From Minthousia sp045628125 (GTDB lineage Bacteria; Bacteroidota; Bacteroidia; Bacteroidales; Bacteroidaceae), in the NCBI GenBank assembly GCA_045628125.1, contig JAZQPA010000157.1, forward strand, positions 1-17,605: a DNA stretch of 17,605 nucleotides. Direction: 5' to 3'. The notes below the pieces were generated by a model that saw only the letters and a program-made list of their open reading frames with translations, was not told the DNA's origin and did no database searches. Position numbers and translations under genes: made by a program. The stretch's first letter is position 1. Every line of letters starts with the position of its first letter. Shown piece after piece: positions 6,262 through 14,468 of this stretch.

Positions 6262-7702
6262 CAGAAACAGGTGTTCCGGAATGATAACGGCTTACTTCCA
6301 CCAGTTCACGAACGTCTGTTTCGACAGGGCCTTTAACCAGTTCAGGGATATTATAGGAATATAGCGAGAGCTGGTAGATGCGTGGATTCTGCTGCGGCAG
6401 CATAAACGGTTTGCTCATGTGCCCATTCTCATCCATATGGCACAGGTACGGACGAGTGTACAAACCATCGCAACGACGGCTACTAAACACAAACCATCGT
6501 CCGGAACTGCTCCATGAATGGTAACTGTCAACATCATCGCTATTCACCAAACTCATGTCCAGTTCCTGACGGTTGACAAGATCCATCAGATGCAGGTCAG
6601 CATCCTTGTGCCAGATGCTGAAATTACCGTATGATGCCTGGGTGTACATCAGGTAACGACCATCAGGTGAAACACGCGGAAAACTTATACTCATATCCTG
6701 TCTGCTGGCATTTACCAAGGTGTCCACACGATTACCGAAAGTGCCATCCTTTGGGTTAAACGACTGCATGCACAAATCATACTTAACCTTCTGGTAATCA
6801 ATTGGCATATCCTGAGCTACCGAGGAACAGAAATACAAGGTATTCCCATCAGGAGAGAAGGTCGGGAATGTTTCGAAAGCATCCTTGCCACGGCTCATCG
6901 GATTGAGCAGAATCGTATGCTGCTGCACATCATAAACCACCACGTCACTCTCCTGATCATACACCTCGATACGGTTGATATCCTGAATATGATAATCCTG
7001 TTTGATATCATTTGAACTGAAAGCTACATAACGGCCTGACGGATGCCATGAAGGATAAACCAGTGCCGACGGCAAGGAATCAACCTTAGTGTTCAGTTTC
7101 TCTATCTTGCCTTGCTGTAGCATATAGGTTCCCGCATATGTGGAACGCTGATGAAACAGCATCTGGTCAGGATTCTGCATATTAAACGAATGGCAGTTCA
7201 TGCAACTGTTGTTCGTTAGGCTATTTGAAAGGATGATATCCTCGTCAAAACTTTCCAGATTACGCTGGTATATACCCATCTCACCCCACATACGGTAAGC
7301 TGGCTGAATGCGACGATACACCAGCACCGGATCAATGGCATCACGACTCACCTGAATGCTAAACGGCTGATACTGCACCCATCCTTCCTGTTGCTGATGC
7401 AGAACAGTAACATTCAGCGTATTGGCCTTTTCGAGCAATTTTCTCCAATTACTCTTAGGAATGTCGAACACACCATCACGGGCATCCACACGAATCTCAT
7501 CACTGCCGTTGCTGATAAGGGCTATGGCCGGAAGGCTGTCAGTAAGCGTAAAGTTTAGAGGACAGATATTAGCAGGTATGGTAACCCCACTGTAATCAGG
7601 CCATAACGGAGCATCCTGCTGCAACAGACGTGCCTGAGGCAACGAACCCTGACAAGCCACCATAATACAGGCACTAAAAATAATAGGTATAATAGATTTC
7701 AT
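6254..7702 (-). CDS. beta-propeller (PD40/TolB-like) lipoprotein with a CxxCH haem motif
   Basis: This 482-residue envelope lipoprotein (signal peptide, lipidated Cys C17 in MVACQGS) is the last gene of the susCD operon. The first third (about 30-160) is an unassigned, probably beta-rich domain. Then comes CMNCH (167-171), the attachment motif for c-type haem, and then at least four propeller blades of PD40 type: YPSWHPSGRYVAFSS (216-230), FPTFSPDGNTLYFCSS (279-294), FPRVSPDGRYLMYT (341-354) and YHSWSSSGRWFVFSS (394-408). It overlaps the upstream gene by 4 nt (ATGA), so translation is coupled. I recall similar proteins in Bacteroides being labelled cytochrome c related, but could not check. 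Haem binding is predicted from one motif only; a fortuitous Cys pair is the alternative. Function is unknown, perhaps electron transfer or substrate binding at the outer membrane. Confidence 0.85.
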   Translation of the reverse strand: MKSIIPIIFSACIMVACQGSLPQARLLQQDAPLWPDYSGVTIPANICPLNFTLTDSLPAIALISNGSDEIRVDARDGVFDIPKSNWRKLLEKANTLNVTVLHQQQEGWVQYQPFSIQVSRDAIDPVLVYRRIQPAYRMWGEMGIYQRNLESFDEDIILSNSLTNNSCMNCHSFNMQNPDQMLFHQRSTYAGTYMLQQGKIEKLNTKVDSLPSALVYPSWHPSGRYVAFSSNDIKQDYHIQDINRIEVYDQESDVVVYDVQQHTILLNPMSRGKDAFETFPTFSPDGNTLYFCSSVAQDMPIDYQKVKYDLCMQSFNPKDGTFGNRVDTLVNASRQDMSISFPRVSPDGRYLMYTQASYGNFSIWHKDADLHLMDLVNRQELDMSLVNSDDVDSYHSWSSSGRWFVFSSRRCDGLYTRPYLCHMDENGHMSKPFMLPQQNPRIYQLSLYSYNIPELVKGPVETDVRELVEVSRYHSGTPVSVK

Positions 7703-9420
7703 GACTTTTCCTGCATTTTACGTTGCATATAATAATACCAGAACGTGCGGCCGTACCTATCCTGAACGGACTGCAGCGAAGGAGCACTGCGAGTGTCTTT
7801 CAGGAACTGCATGAACTGCTGTTGCACCTCATCACTTACCTTCACCTGATCCAATAATTCACGGTGTTCTGTAGCCAAATACATGACAGCCTGTTGGAAG
7901 AAAACAGGCAACTGACCCTGATGGTACTGCTGATAATCAAGGATGAACGATTCAAACTCATCCAACTGACCGCCAAGCAGATAGGCACATCCTCGGTATT
8001 GCTGAGCAATTTCGTTATTTAGTGCGTGACGGTTCCAGAGGCTATCTACTGTAAGCTGACTGCTCAAAGCATCCGGCTGTGCGTAGACACCTTGCGGCAA
8101 AGATACACTGTTCAATTGTGAAAGACGAATATTAGCCCAATCACGGTAATGCGGCATACCCTGCAATATATGGAGATATTTAGATGCAATGCGTTTATCG
8201 GCACGTAATATAGCGCATTCGGCCAAACGCTGTAGCACAGGGCCGCTTCCACCCCTTACACTCAAAGACAGTTGCTCTGTGGCATAGCTCTCGGCCATGC
8301 TATAATCTCCAATAGCAAAATGAACCTCACCCAATACCTGACTCAATAAAGCGGTACGATCCCATTCAGTAAGTAAACCCTGCTGACCATGTTGGCGATA
8401 CAGGAACAAGCGATCGGCCAATGCCTCCTGACGCGCTAATGCCAAGTTCAGATAATTCAACTGCACATAATCTGTCACGGGATGATCTTGGAAGAAATGT
8501 TCGATAAACTGAGGCTGGTCATTGCGATTCCAGTAAGCCAACTGCTGAACCTGATGTTGACGGATGGCATCGGGGTTAGGAAAGCCCATCATAATCATAT
8601 AGGCAGGAGCCACAACCGCAGCACAACGAACCAGCATCTGAAAACGGGACACAAAATGCATCAACCAGCACATCACGCCTGTTACAAGTAGACCAGCAAG
8701 ATAACGTATCCATACATAATACACAAACGCATAAGGCTGAAACTGGCTACGCTGGTAACCCAAGGAGTATATTCCCTCGTAAAGGCTGAAATACCAACCG
8801 TGTGACAATCCGTAATAGCTGAGAATCAAAGCTATAGGCAAAGCGACTAAAGAAACTAATACGTTCTTTCGTCCTTTTTGAAGATGCATGAAGAGCCAAA
8901 TAATTGCAAACAACACACATGCCTGTTGCGCGAAGAAATAAAGTAAGGCAGTGATCAACACGCTATAAAGCGACTTTACCCATAAACGTTTAGTAAAACA
9001 AAGGCCGGCAACAGCAGCAATGCCTACCAGCAAAAGACCAAGAAGGCCGTCGATAAAGATATTATAGTTGGTGTAAGCCTGCATAAGGAAAACCGTCAGT
9101 GCAGTGGCCAACACGTAATTAATGGCATCGGAATGGACGGATTGTAAAATCCTGTACGAACAGGACCAAACACCCATCAGAAGAATACCGGGAACCGCCA
9201 CGGCAACGGGCAAGGAGACAAATTCCTGCGTTAAGTACATGCTGACGTACTGAAGGCAGCCGCCAGGTTTCATACACAGCTCATACTGTGATGGAAGAAA
9301 AGCCTGCATCCCCTCCTGTGCCCAGAAATGATAGCAAGCAAATAAATAAAAATAGCAAGTACCTGCTAGCAGCACCAGAAGTGCAGCCAGATAAGGACCT
9401 GCTATCTTGATCTGTTTCAT
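7699..9420 (-). CDS. DUF6057-like polytopic membrane protein with helical repeat tail
   Basis: This 573-residue inner-membrane protein resembles what I know as DUF6057. Roughly eight to ten hydrophobic helices span about residues 5-290. The first is followed by a periplasmic loop with two Cys (ELCMKPGGC, about 47-55) and a Gly-Pro-rich patch. Residues after about 300 form a soluble helical tail with TPR-like pairs, for example GEVHFAIGDYSMAESYA, which usually serves protein contacts. No catalytic motif is seen. It begins 80 nt after the susD stop, behind a strong hairpin, and overlaps the propeller gene by ATGA. The fixed neighbour order suggests that it connects the outer-membrane importer to an inner-membrane process, but its role is unknown. 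The family name comes from memory of sequence style, not a search. Confidence 0.8.
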   Translation of the reverse strand: MKQIKIAGPYLAALLVLLAGTCYFYLFACYHFWAQEGMQAFLPSQYELCMKPGGCLQYVSMYLTQEFVSLPVAVAVPGILLMGVWSCSYRILQSVHSDAINYVLATALTVFLMQAYTNYNIFIDGLLGLLLVGIAAVAGLCFTKRLWVKSLYSVLITALLYFFAQQACVLFAIIWLFMHLQKGRKNVLVSLVALPIALILSYYGLSHGWYFSLYEGIYSLGYQRSQFQPYAFVYYVWIRYLAGLLVTGVMCWLMHFVSRFQMLVRCAAVVAPAYMIMMGFPNPDAIRQHQVQQLAYWNRNDQPQFIEHFFQDHPVTDYVQLNYLNLALARQEALADRLFLYRQHGQQGLLTEWDRTALLSQVLGEVHFAIGDYSMAESYATEQLSLSVRGGSGPVLQRLAECAILRADKRIASKYLHILQGMPHYRDWANIRLSQLNSVSLPQGVYAQPDALSSQLTVDSLWNRHALNNEIAQQYRGCAYLLGGQLDEFESFILDYQQYHQGQLPVFFQQAVMYLATEHRELLDQVKVSDEVQQQFMQFLKDTRSAPSLQSVQDRYGRTFWYYYMQRKMQEKS

Positions 9421-9441
9421 AATATACAGTAAAGAACCAGT

Positions 9442-9476
9442 AAAACCGGGATAGGGGCCATTCCCCTATCCCAGTT
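9442..9476 (-). terminator. strong intercistronic hairpin between susD and the DUF6057-like gene
   Basis: On the minus strand GGGATAGGGG (9457-9448 complement arms at 9463-9472) pairs perfectly with CCCCTATCCC around a 5-nt loop. Four more pairs, one of them G-U, extend it to 14 bp (9444-9476). A short TTTT follows, two of its bases inside the stem. It sits 25 nt past the susD stop and inside the operon, so it probably causes partial termination or protects the susCD message 3' end, giving more susCD than downstream product. Confidence 0.75.
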
Positions 9477-9500
9477 AACCACTAATGTAATTTTAACCAA

Positions 9501-11210
9501 TTAATAACCAGGGTTCTGCTGCAACAAGTTGTTAGCACCGATTACACCGTAATGCAATGGGAAACGATTGAAGTTCTGATTGTTTGTTGCCTTATGATCC
9601 CACCAATCCTCGGTTACGTAAGCATTCCAACGAACCAAATCGGTACGACGGCGCATCTCGCCCAGGAACTCCATCATCCACTCGTCAAGCATACGATACT
9701 TGTCCAAATTGGTAGAAGTCACAGGATCTGGGTCAGCACCTTCGAAGTAACGCTCACGAACAGTGTTAATGTTACGTGCAGCATCTTCCTTCTTGTCCAT
9801 ACGCATCTGGCACTCTGCCAGTGTATAGTATGCCTCAGCCAGACGCATTACTGGAATATCTGCTTCGTGCATCATGTTCTTCTCGTTGATGGTTGGAGAA
9901 GGAACAATCTTCTGCAGACGGATACAGCTGTTCTCCTCAGCGTGACCGATATCAGATACCAGATCAGCAGCTGTTGGGAACTCTGCGGTACCAACTTTAG
10001 ACAGATAACCAACCATATCCACGGTGCTCAATACCTGACCTGCGTACTCGCGGCTACCTGTACATACCCAATCAGGATTTACAGGGTTAACCAATTCACC
10101 CGCAATAAACATACCCTCGTACTCGCCACCACCGTAATATACATAGTTCTTCTTACGGATATCCAAGTCGTTAAACTTGTTATATGGACCAGATAATTTG
10201 AAGTCGTATGCCTTACCGGTTGGATCCAAACCAGGCTGCAAACCGAAACCGTTGTTAGAACCAGAATCAGGCAAACCACCCAGGTAATCCTTATAGTTGT
10301 ATGGAACGGTCCATCCCCACATAGCATAACCACGGTTCTCCAGCTTAGAATATTCACTAGGAATTGACCAGATAATCTCATGAGAGGTATCATTGGTGAA
10401 GCCGAAGGTCTTTGTCCAGTCTTTATCCAATTCATAAGAACCGTAAACACCACTGATCAAATCCTGAGCAATCTTTGCTGCCTCGGCATACATAGGCTTA
10501 CCGATATATGCCTCTGCATTGAAATACAGGCGCATCAGCAGCATAGCACCAGCTGCCTGATGAATCAAACCGGTTTCCTTCTCGCCCATCACTGTCTTCT
10601 TTGGCAGGTCAGGAATAGCCACGGTCAGCAGAGAATCAATGAAATTGAAAGTCTCAACGTCAGTAGAACGACCCTTAACCTCGCTCTGGGTAGTAGTATA
10701 CAATGGCACACCGCCGAACAAATCCAAACCACGCAGATAGAAGTCAGCCACCAGTGCTGTCTGCTGGCTCAACATTGACTCACGTGAACCTGCAGGGAAG
10801 CCCAACTTATCGAAATCTACCTTTGCCAAATCTTCCAGTGCGTCCCATGACAGAGCCACGCCCTGTGCGAACAGATTCCATGCACCATCTACAAAGTTCA
10901 TGTGATCGGTGAAATCATGGTGATGCCACTTCTGATAGTTTGCACCATCGTACCAGTCACTACCACGGGTTGGCAGACAGAACTCATCGGTACCCAACTC
11001 CTGAGTTGTCCAATAGGTCTCATTGTAACCTGCGTACCAGCGCCAGTGTGTAAACGGACGGTTGAAACGATCCCATACGGCATCCTGTGAAGTAAAGAAT
11101 GTCTCTGGGGTTACCTGCGAGTAGAATGTTGGATCTACACTGCATGAGGTATTCAGGAACAGCGCTGCAAACGCTGCCATGAACAATCCAATAATATTTC
11201 TTTTTTTCAT
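9501..11210 (-). CDS. SusD/RagB family outer-membrane lipoprotein
   Basis: SusD proteins form the surface lid of a SusC TonB-dependent transporter and hold the substrate until it passes through the barrel. The 569-residue product has a lipoprotein signal (C23 in NTSCSVDP), an N-terminal helical TPR-like region with the family opening PTFYSQVTPETFFTS, and the conserved C-terminal elements: AEAYYTLAECQMRMDKK, EFLGEMRRRTDLVRW, and the terminal QNPGY. It lies 16 nt after the susC stop, so the pair is co-transcribed. Aromatic residues are abundant in the 30-110 region (W and Y clusters), as in many glycan-binding SusDs, but this does not define the ligand. No degradative enzymes are linked, so peptide, metal-chelate or other cargo should stay open. 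Confidence 0.95.
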   Translation of the reverse strand: MKKRNIIGLFMAAFAALFLNTSCSVDPTFYSQVTPETFFTSQDAVWDRFNRPFTHWRWYAGYNETYWTTQELGTDEFCLPTRGSDWYDGANYQKWHHHDFTDHMNFVDGAWNLFAQGVALSWDALEDLAKVDFDKLGFPAGSRESMLSQQTALVADFYLRGLDLFGGVPLYTTTQSEVKGRSTDVETFNFIDSLLTVAIPDLPKKTVMGEKETGLIHQAAGAMLLMRLYFNAEAYIGKPMYAEAAKIAQDLISGVYGSYELDKDWTKTFGFTNDTSHEIIWSIPSEYSKLENRGYAMWGWTVPYNYKDYLGGLPDSGSNNGFGLQPGLDPTGKAYDFKLSGPYNKFNDLDIRKKNYVYYGGGEYEGMFIAGELVNPVNPDWVCTGSREYAGQVLSTVDMVGYLSKVGTAEFPTAADLVSDIGHAEENSCIRLQKIVPSPTINEKNMMHEADIPVMRLAEAYYTLAECQMRMDKKEDAARNINTVRERYFEGADPDPVTSTNLDKYRMLDEWMMEFLGEMRRRTDLVRWNAYVTEDWWDHKATNNQNFNRFPLHYGVIGANNLLQQNPGY

Positions 11211-11226
11211 TTTATTCAGCGTTTAT

Positions 11227-14226
11227 TTAGAAGTTAACTTGCAAACCTAATGTATAGGTACGGTATACTGGGTAGAAATTGCTCCAGAAGCGCTCAGTAC
11301 CCTGATCCCAACCGTTTACGTTCTGCTCAGGATTCATACCCTTGTAACCGGTAATGGTTGCCAGGTTACCCAAGGTAGTGTAAACACGAACGCGGTCGAG
11401 CATGTTGTTGGTAGCCTTAGCCAGATTGAAAGTGTAACCCAAAGTCACAGCGTCAATCTTCAGGAAAGAACCATCCTGCATGTAGTAGTCACAGATCTGC
11501 TTCTCACCCTTGATATGGTTGTACTCACCATAAGCTGACTTCAACAGGTTGAAGTTACCCTTACCCTGAATACCATAGTACATATCCAAAGTATTGAAAA
11601 CATCAAATCCTAACCAGCTGTGCATACTTACTCCCAAGTCGAAGTTCTTGTAACTTACTGAGGTATTGAAACCTAACATCAAGTCAGGAGTATAGCTGCC
11701 GTTATAGAACTTGTCGCCCTCGGTCTTATCCTTTGCAGGGATAACCTGACCGTCCTTGTTATACAACAGGAAACCGCCCTCGTCGTCAAAACCAGCAAAC
11801 TTCCAGGTATAGAATGAGCCGATCTCGGTACCAGCCTCAATACGTGAAGCATCACCAGGAGTACCAGGAGCAACGAAACCGTTACCATTGATATAAGTAG
11901 CATCACCCCACAATGACAGAATCTTTCCACTATTGTGGCTCAGATTCAACTTGGCATTCCAGTTCAAATCCTTCTTGCGGATGATGTCGCCACCAATTTC
12001 AAACTCCCAACCCTTACTTTCCATACTACCGATGTTACGGTACTGGCTGCCCTGAGTATAAGGAGGCATTGGCACACTAACGCTATAAATCATGCCGTCA
12101 ATCTTACGACGATAAACATCCAACTTACCATACAGGCGGTTGTCGAACAAAGAGTAGTCGATACCAACGTTCCACTCCTTCTTTTCCTCCCAACCCAGAT
12201 TGTCGTTTACGTTCTGAGTTTTACCGTATGACTTCTCCCATGAACCGTTTGGCAACATCCACAGAGTATCAGAACCCAACAGGTTTGCAGTAAATGTTGC
12301 ACCGAAATCATTATTACCGGTAACACCATAACCGAAACGAACCTTCAAGTCGTTAACCCAATCCACATTCTTCATGAATGCCTCGTTAGAAATACGCCAA
12401 CCGGCAGTTACTGCCCAGAAGTTACCCCAACGATTGTTTACTGCAAACTTTGAAGAACCTTCATGACGGAATGAAGCAGATGCCATATAACGATCCTGAT
12501 ATGAGTAGTTAACACGGCCGAACAGAGAGAACAGACGCTCGGTAATGTTCTTGCCTGAGCTCATGCCTGCCTTTCCATCGCGCAGGTAGCTACCGTTACC
12601 CATATCCCAAACACCGATACCATCTACTGAGAAGTCATAGTTAGACATGCTGAAGTTGTCTCCATTAGCCTCGAAGTATGAGTAACCGGCTGTAGCATTC
12701 AAATTATGGCCACCATTAAATTCATGAACATAAGAGAAGTAACCCTCAGATGTCTTGTTCTCGGTCTTACTGAAACCCATGTAACCATAACCCTTATAGT
12801 TATTTGCTACACTCTCGCGATGATACTTTGAACGGAATACATGGTTCTCCCACTGACGGTTCTCGTAACCGAATACCTGCTGATATGACAAACCAGGAAT
12901 AGGCTTGATATTCAATTTGAAGGTAACCTCTGGCATGAACCACTTATCAACACCATAGTAATCGGTCAACTTAGAATCTGCCAATACGTTGTAATCCAAT
13001 GACTCGTCTGTCCAAATGCGATAGCCACTCTCAGAATCCTTATCGAATGGTGAACGGGTTGGGTTGTTACGCATAGCCTGCTGGAAATCAGGTGCATTGT
13101 TATCACGGCTTGCCTGACGGTATTCAACATTAGGGCGAACCTCCAACCATCCGTCAAACAGCTTCAAAGTAGCACTGAAACGACCACCGTAGTCGGTACG
13201 GCCATCGTTAACTGCAATACCCTGCTGCTTCTCATAGAACACTGAAGTATAGAACTGAGCCTTTTCTGTACCGAAGTCGATACCCAAATGGTGCTTCTGT
13301 GAGAAGTTGTTCTTATTCAGCAATACATCCCACCAGTCAGTATCCTGACCGTAATCAGTACCGATACCATGCTGAACATACTCGCGGCCGGTCAACAAAT
13401 TAGGCTTACGGTAGTTCTGCTTATGATTGGTTTCCAAAGAATAGTTTACTTTCAGCTTACCATTGGTATCCTGGCCACTCTTGGTGGTAATCAGAATCAC
13501 ACCTGATGCAGCACGGGTACCGTAAATTGCACCTGCAGATGCATCCTTCAACACATCGATACTCTTGATATCATCCTGATGCAATGAACGGATATCACCA
13601 CCAGGAACACCATCGATAACAATCAGAGGTGAAGTACCGGCATTAATAGAGGTAAGACCACGCAACTGGATACTGGTACCGGCATTGATAGAACCGTTAT
13701 TGTACATGGAAAGACCAGCAATCTTACCCTGCAGAGATGAGGTGATATCAGAGCCACCCACACCAGTCAGCAAATCACCACTTTTCAAAGAGGTGATAGA
13801 ACTAGTTACCTGCTTCTTCTCCAAGGTACCGTAACCTACTACAACTACCTCGCTCAAAGTCTCAGAATCTTCTTCAAGGGTAACAACCAAAGAAGATTTG
13901 CCGTTCAGTGCAATCTCCTGAGTCTTGTAACCTACGTAAGAAACAACTAAAGTTGCGTTTGTTGGAACATTCTGCAAAGAAAGGTTACCGTCAAAGTCAG
14001 TAATGGCACCATTGGTAGTACCTTTTACAGTTACGTTGGCACCGATCAGTGGACCAGATGCATCAACAACCTGCACTTTGACTGTCTGGCTGCGCTGCTG
14101 AATGGCATTAACTGCCAATGGCTGCATTGCTTCAGACACACCATTACTTGCCCATGCACTGTTAGTGCACAACATCAACAGCGAACTAGCTATTAATGCC
14201 TTCTGCCCATAATGTCTAAATGTCAT
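11227..14226 (-). CDS. SusC/RagA family TonB-dependent outer-membrane receptor
   Basis: This 999-residue barrel transporter imports a ligand across the outer membrane with TonB energy. It has a signal peptide (about 1-26, ending NSAWA), a carboxypeptidase-regulatory-like beta-sandwich (about 48-118, with PLIGANVTVKGTTNGAITDF), the SusC hallmark SEVVVVGYGTLEKKQVTSSI (about 125-144), a plug domain (about 145-255, with PLIVIDGVPGGD and GAIYGTRAASGVILITTKSG), a 22-strand-type barrel rich in aromatic strands, and a C-terminal Phe (GLQVNF) as required for barrel insertion. It has no N-terminal STN domain, so it does not itself signal to an anti-sigma factor. It is the first gene of the operon and has a leader of about 95 nt. 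The ligand is not predictable from sequence. Confidence 0.97.
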   Translation of the reverse strand: MTFRHYGQKALIASSLLMLCTNSAWASNGVSEAMQPLAVNAIQQRSQTVKVQVVDASGPLIGANVTVKGTTNGAITDFDGNLSLQNVPTNATLVVSYVGYKTQEIALNGKSSLVVTLEEDSETLSEVVVVGYGTLEKKQVTSSITSLKSGDLLTGVGGSDITSSLQGKIAGLSMYNNGSINAGTSIQLRGLTSINAGTSPLIVIDGVPGGDIRSLHQDDIKSIDVLKDASAGAIYGTRAASGVILITTKSGQDTNGKLKVNYSLETNHKQNYRKPNLLTGREYVQHGIGTDYGQDTDWWDVLLNKNNFSQKHHLGIDFGTEKAQFYTSVFYEKQQGIAVNDGRTDYGGRFSATLKLFDGWLEVRPNVEYRQASRDNNAPDFQQAMRNNPTRSPFDKDSESGYRIWTDESLDYNVLADSKLTDYYGVDKWFMPEVTFKLNIKPIPGLSYQQVFGYENRQWENHVFRSKYHRESVANNYKGYGYMGFSKTENKTSEGYFSYVHEFNGGHNLNATAGYSYFEANGDNFSMSNYDFSVDGIGVWDMGNGSYLRDGKAGMSSGKNITERLFSLFGRVNYSYQDRYMASASFRHEGSSKFAVNNRWGNFWAVTAGWRISNEAFMKNVDWVNDLKVRFGYGVTGNNDFGATFTANLLGSDTLWMLPNGSWEKSYGKTQNVNDNLGWEEKKEWNVGIDYSLFDNRLYGKLDVYRRKIDGMIYSVSVPMPPYTQGSQYRNIGSMESKGWEFEIGGDIIRKKDLNWNAKLNLSHNSGKILSLWGDATYINGNGFVAPGTPGDASRIEAGTEIGSFYTWKFAGFDDEGGFLLYNKDGQVIPAKDKTEGDKFYNGSYTPDLMLGFNTSVSYKNFDLGVSMHSWLGFDVFNTLDMYYGIQGKGNFNLLKSAYGEYNHIKGEKQICDYYMQDGSFLKIDAVTLGYTFNLAKATNNMLDRVRVYTTLGNLATITGYKGMNPEQNVNGWDQGTERFWSNFYPVYRTYTLGLQVNF

Positions 14227-14327
14227 AGCTTTTGTGTTTTGAATAAAGTTTATTGTATTTGGTATAATGTTTAATCATATTACACACAAACTGCGTGCTT
14301 ATTTCATGGTTTGTTCACATTATGGTG

Positions 14328-14335
14328 CAAATTTA
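14328..14335 (-). promoter_or_regulatory. -7 box of the susC operon
   Basis: The minus strand reads TAAATTTG, an exact TAnnTTTG match, about 100 nt upstream of the susC ATG. At the usual spacing the -33 site reads TGTT or GTTT, a poor match, which fits an activator-dependent promoter. The leader it predicts (about 95 nt) is AT-rich, with no recognised riboswitch fold. Confidence 0.55.
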
Positions 14336-14336
14336 G

Positions 14337-14365
14337 TAAACATTTTAGAGATTTAAACATTTTAG
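14337..14365. repeat. 12-bp direct repeat upstream of the susC -7 box
   Basis: TAAACATTTTAG occurs exactly at 14337-14348 and 14354-14365, a period of 17 bp. The copies cover the -33 region and adjoin the -7 box. Two exact 12-mers this close are unlikely by chance even in AT-rich DNA; a binding site for a dimeric or tandem regulator is a reasonable reading. Confidence 0.6.
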
Positions 14366-14419
14366 GCTATAAATTTGTCCTTTTATAGATATTATGTATG
14401 AACATATCGGTTTTGTAAC

Positions 14420-14452
14420 AAAAAAAAGCAGAAATGCGAATGCATTTCTGCT
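14420..14452 (-). terminator. intrinsic terminator of the calcium ATPase gene
   Basis: On the minus strand AGCAGAAATGC (14452-14442) pairs perfectly over 11 bp with GCATTTCTGCT (14437-14427) around a 4-nt loop, and seven T follow (14426-14420). It begins 17 nt past the ATPase stop and isolates that gene from the susC promoter. This is the strongest terminator in the window. Confidence 0.92.
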
Positions 14453-14468
14453 ATAAAATTATAGAATG

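Noticed and set aside
9552..10196. 214-codon plus-strand frame opposite susD
   Set aside because: It is antisense to conserved SusD C-terminal motifs; a shadow frame.
6254..14226. classical polysaccharide-utilisation locus
   Set aside because: SusCD are present but no carbohydrate-active enzyme, surface glycan-binding protein, or hybrid two-component or sigma/anti-sigma regulator is in the window.
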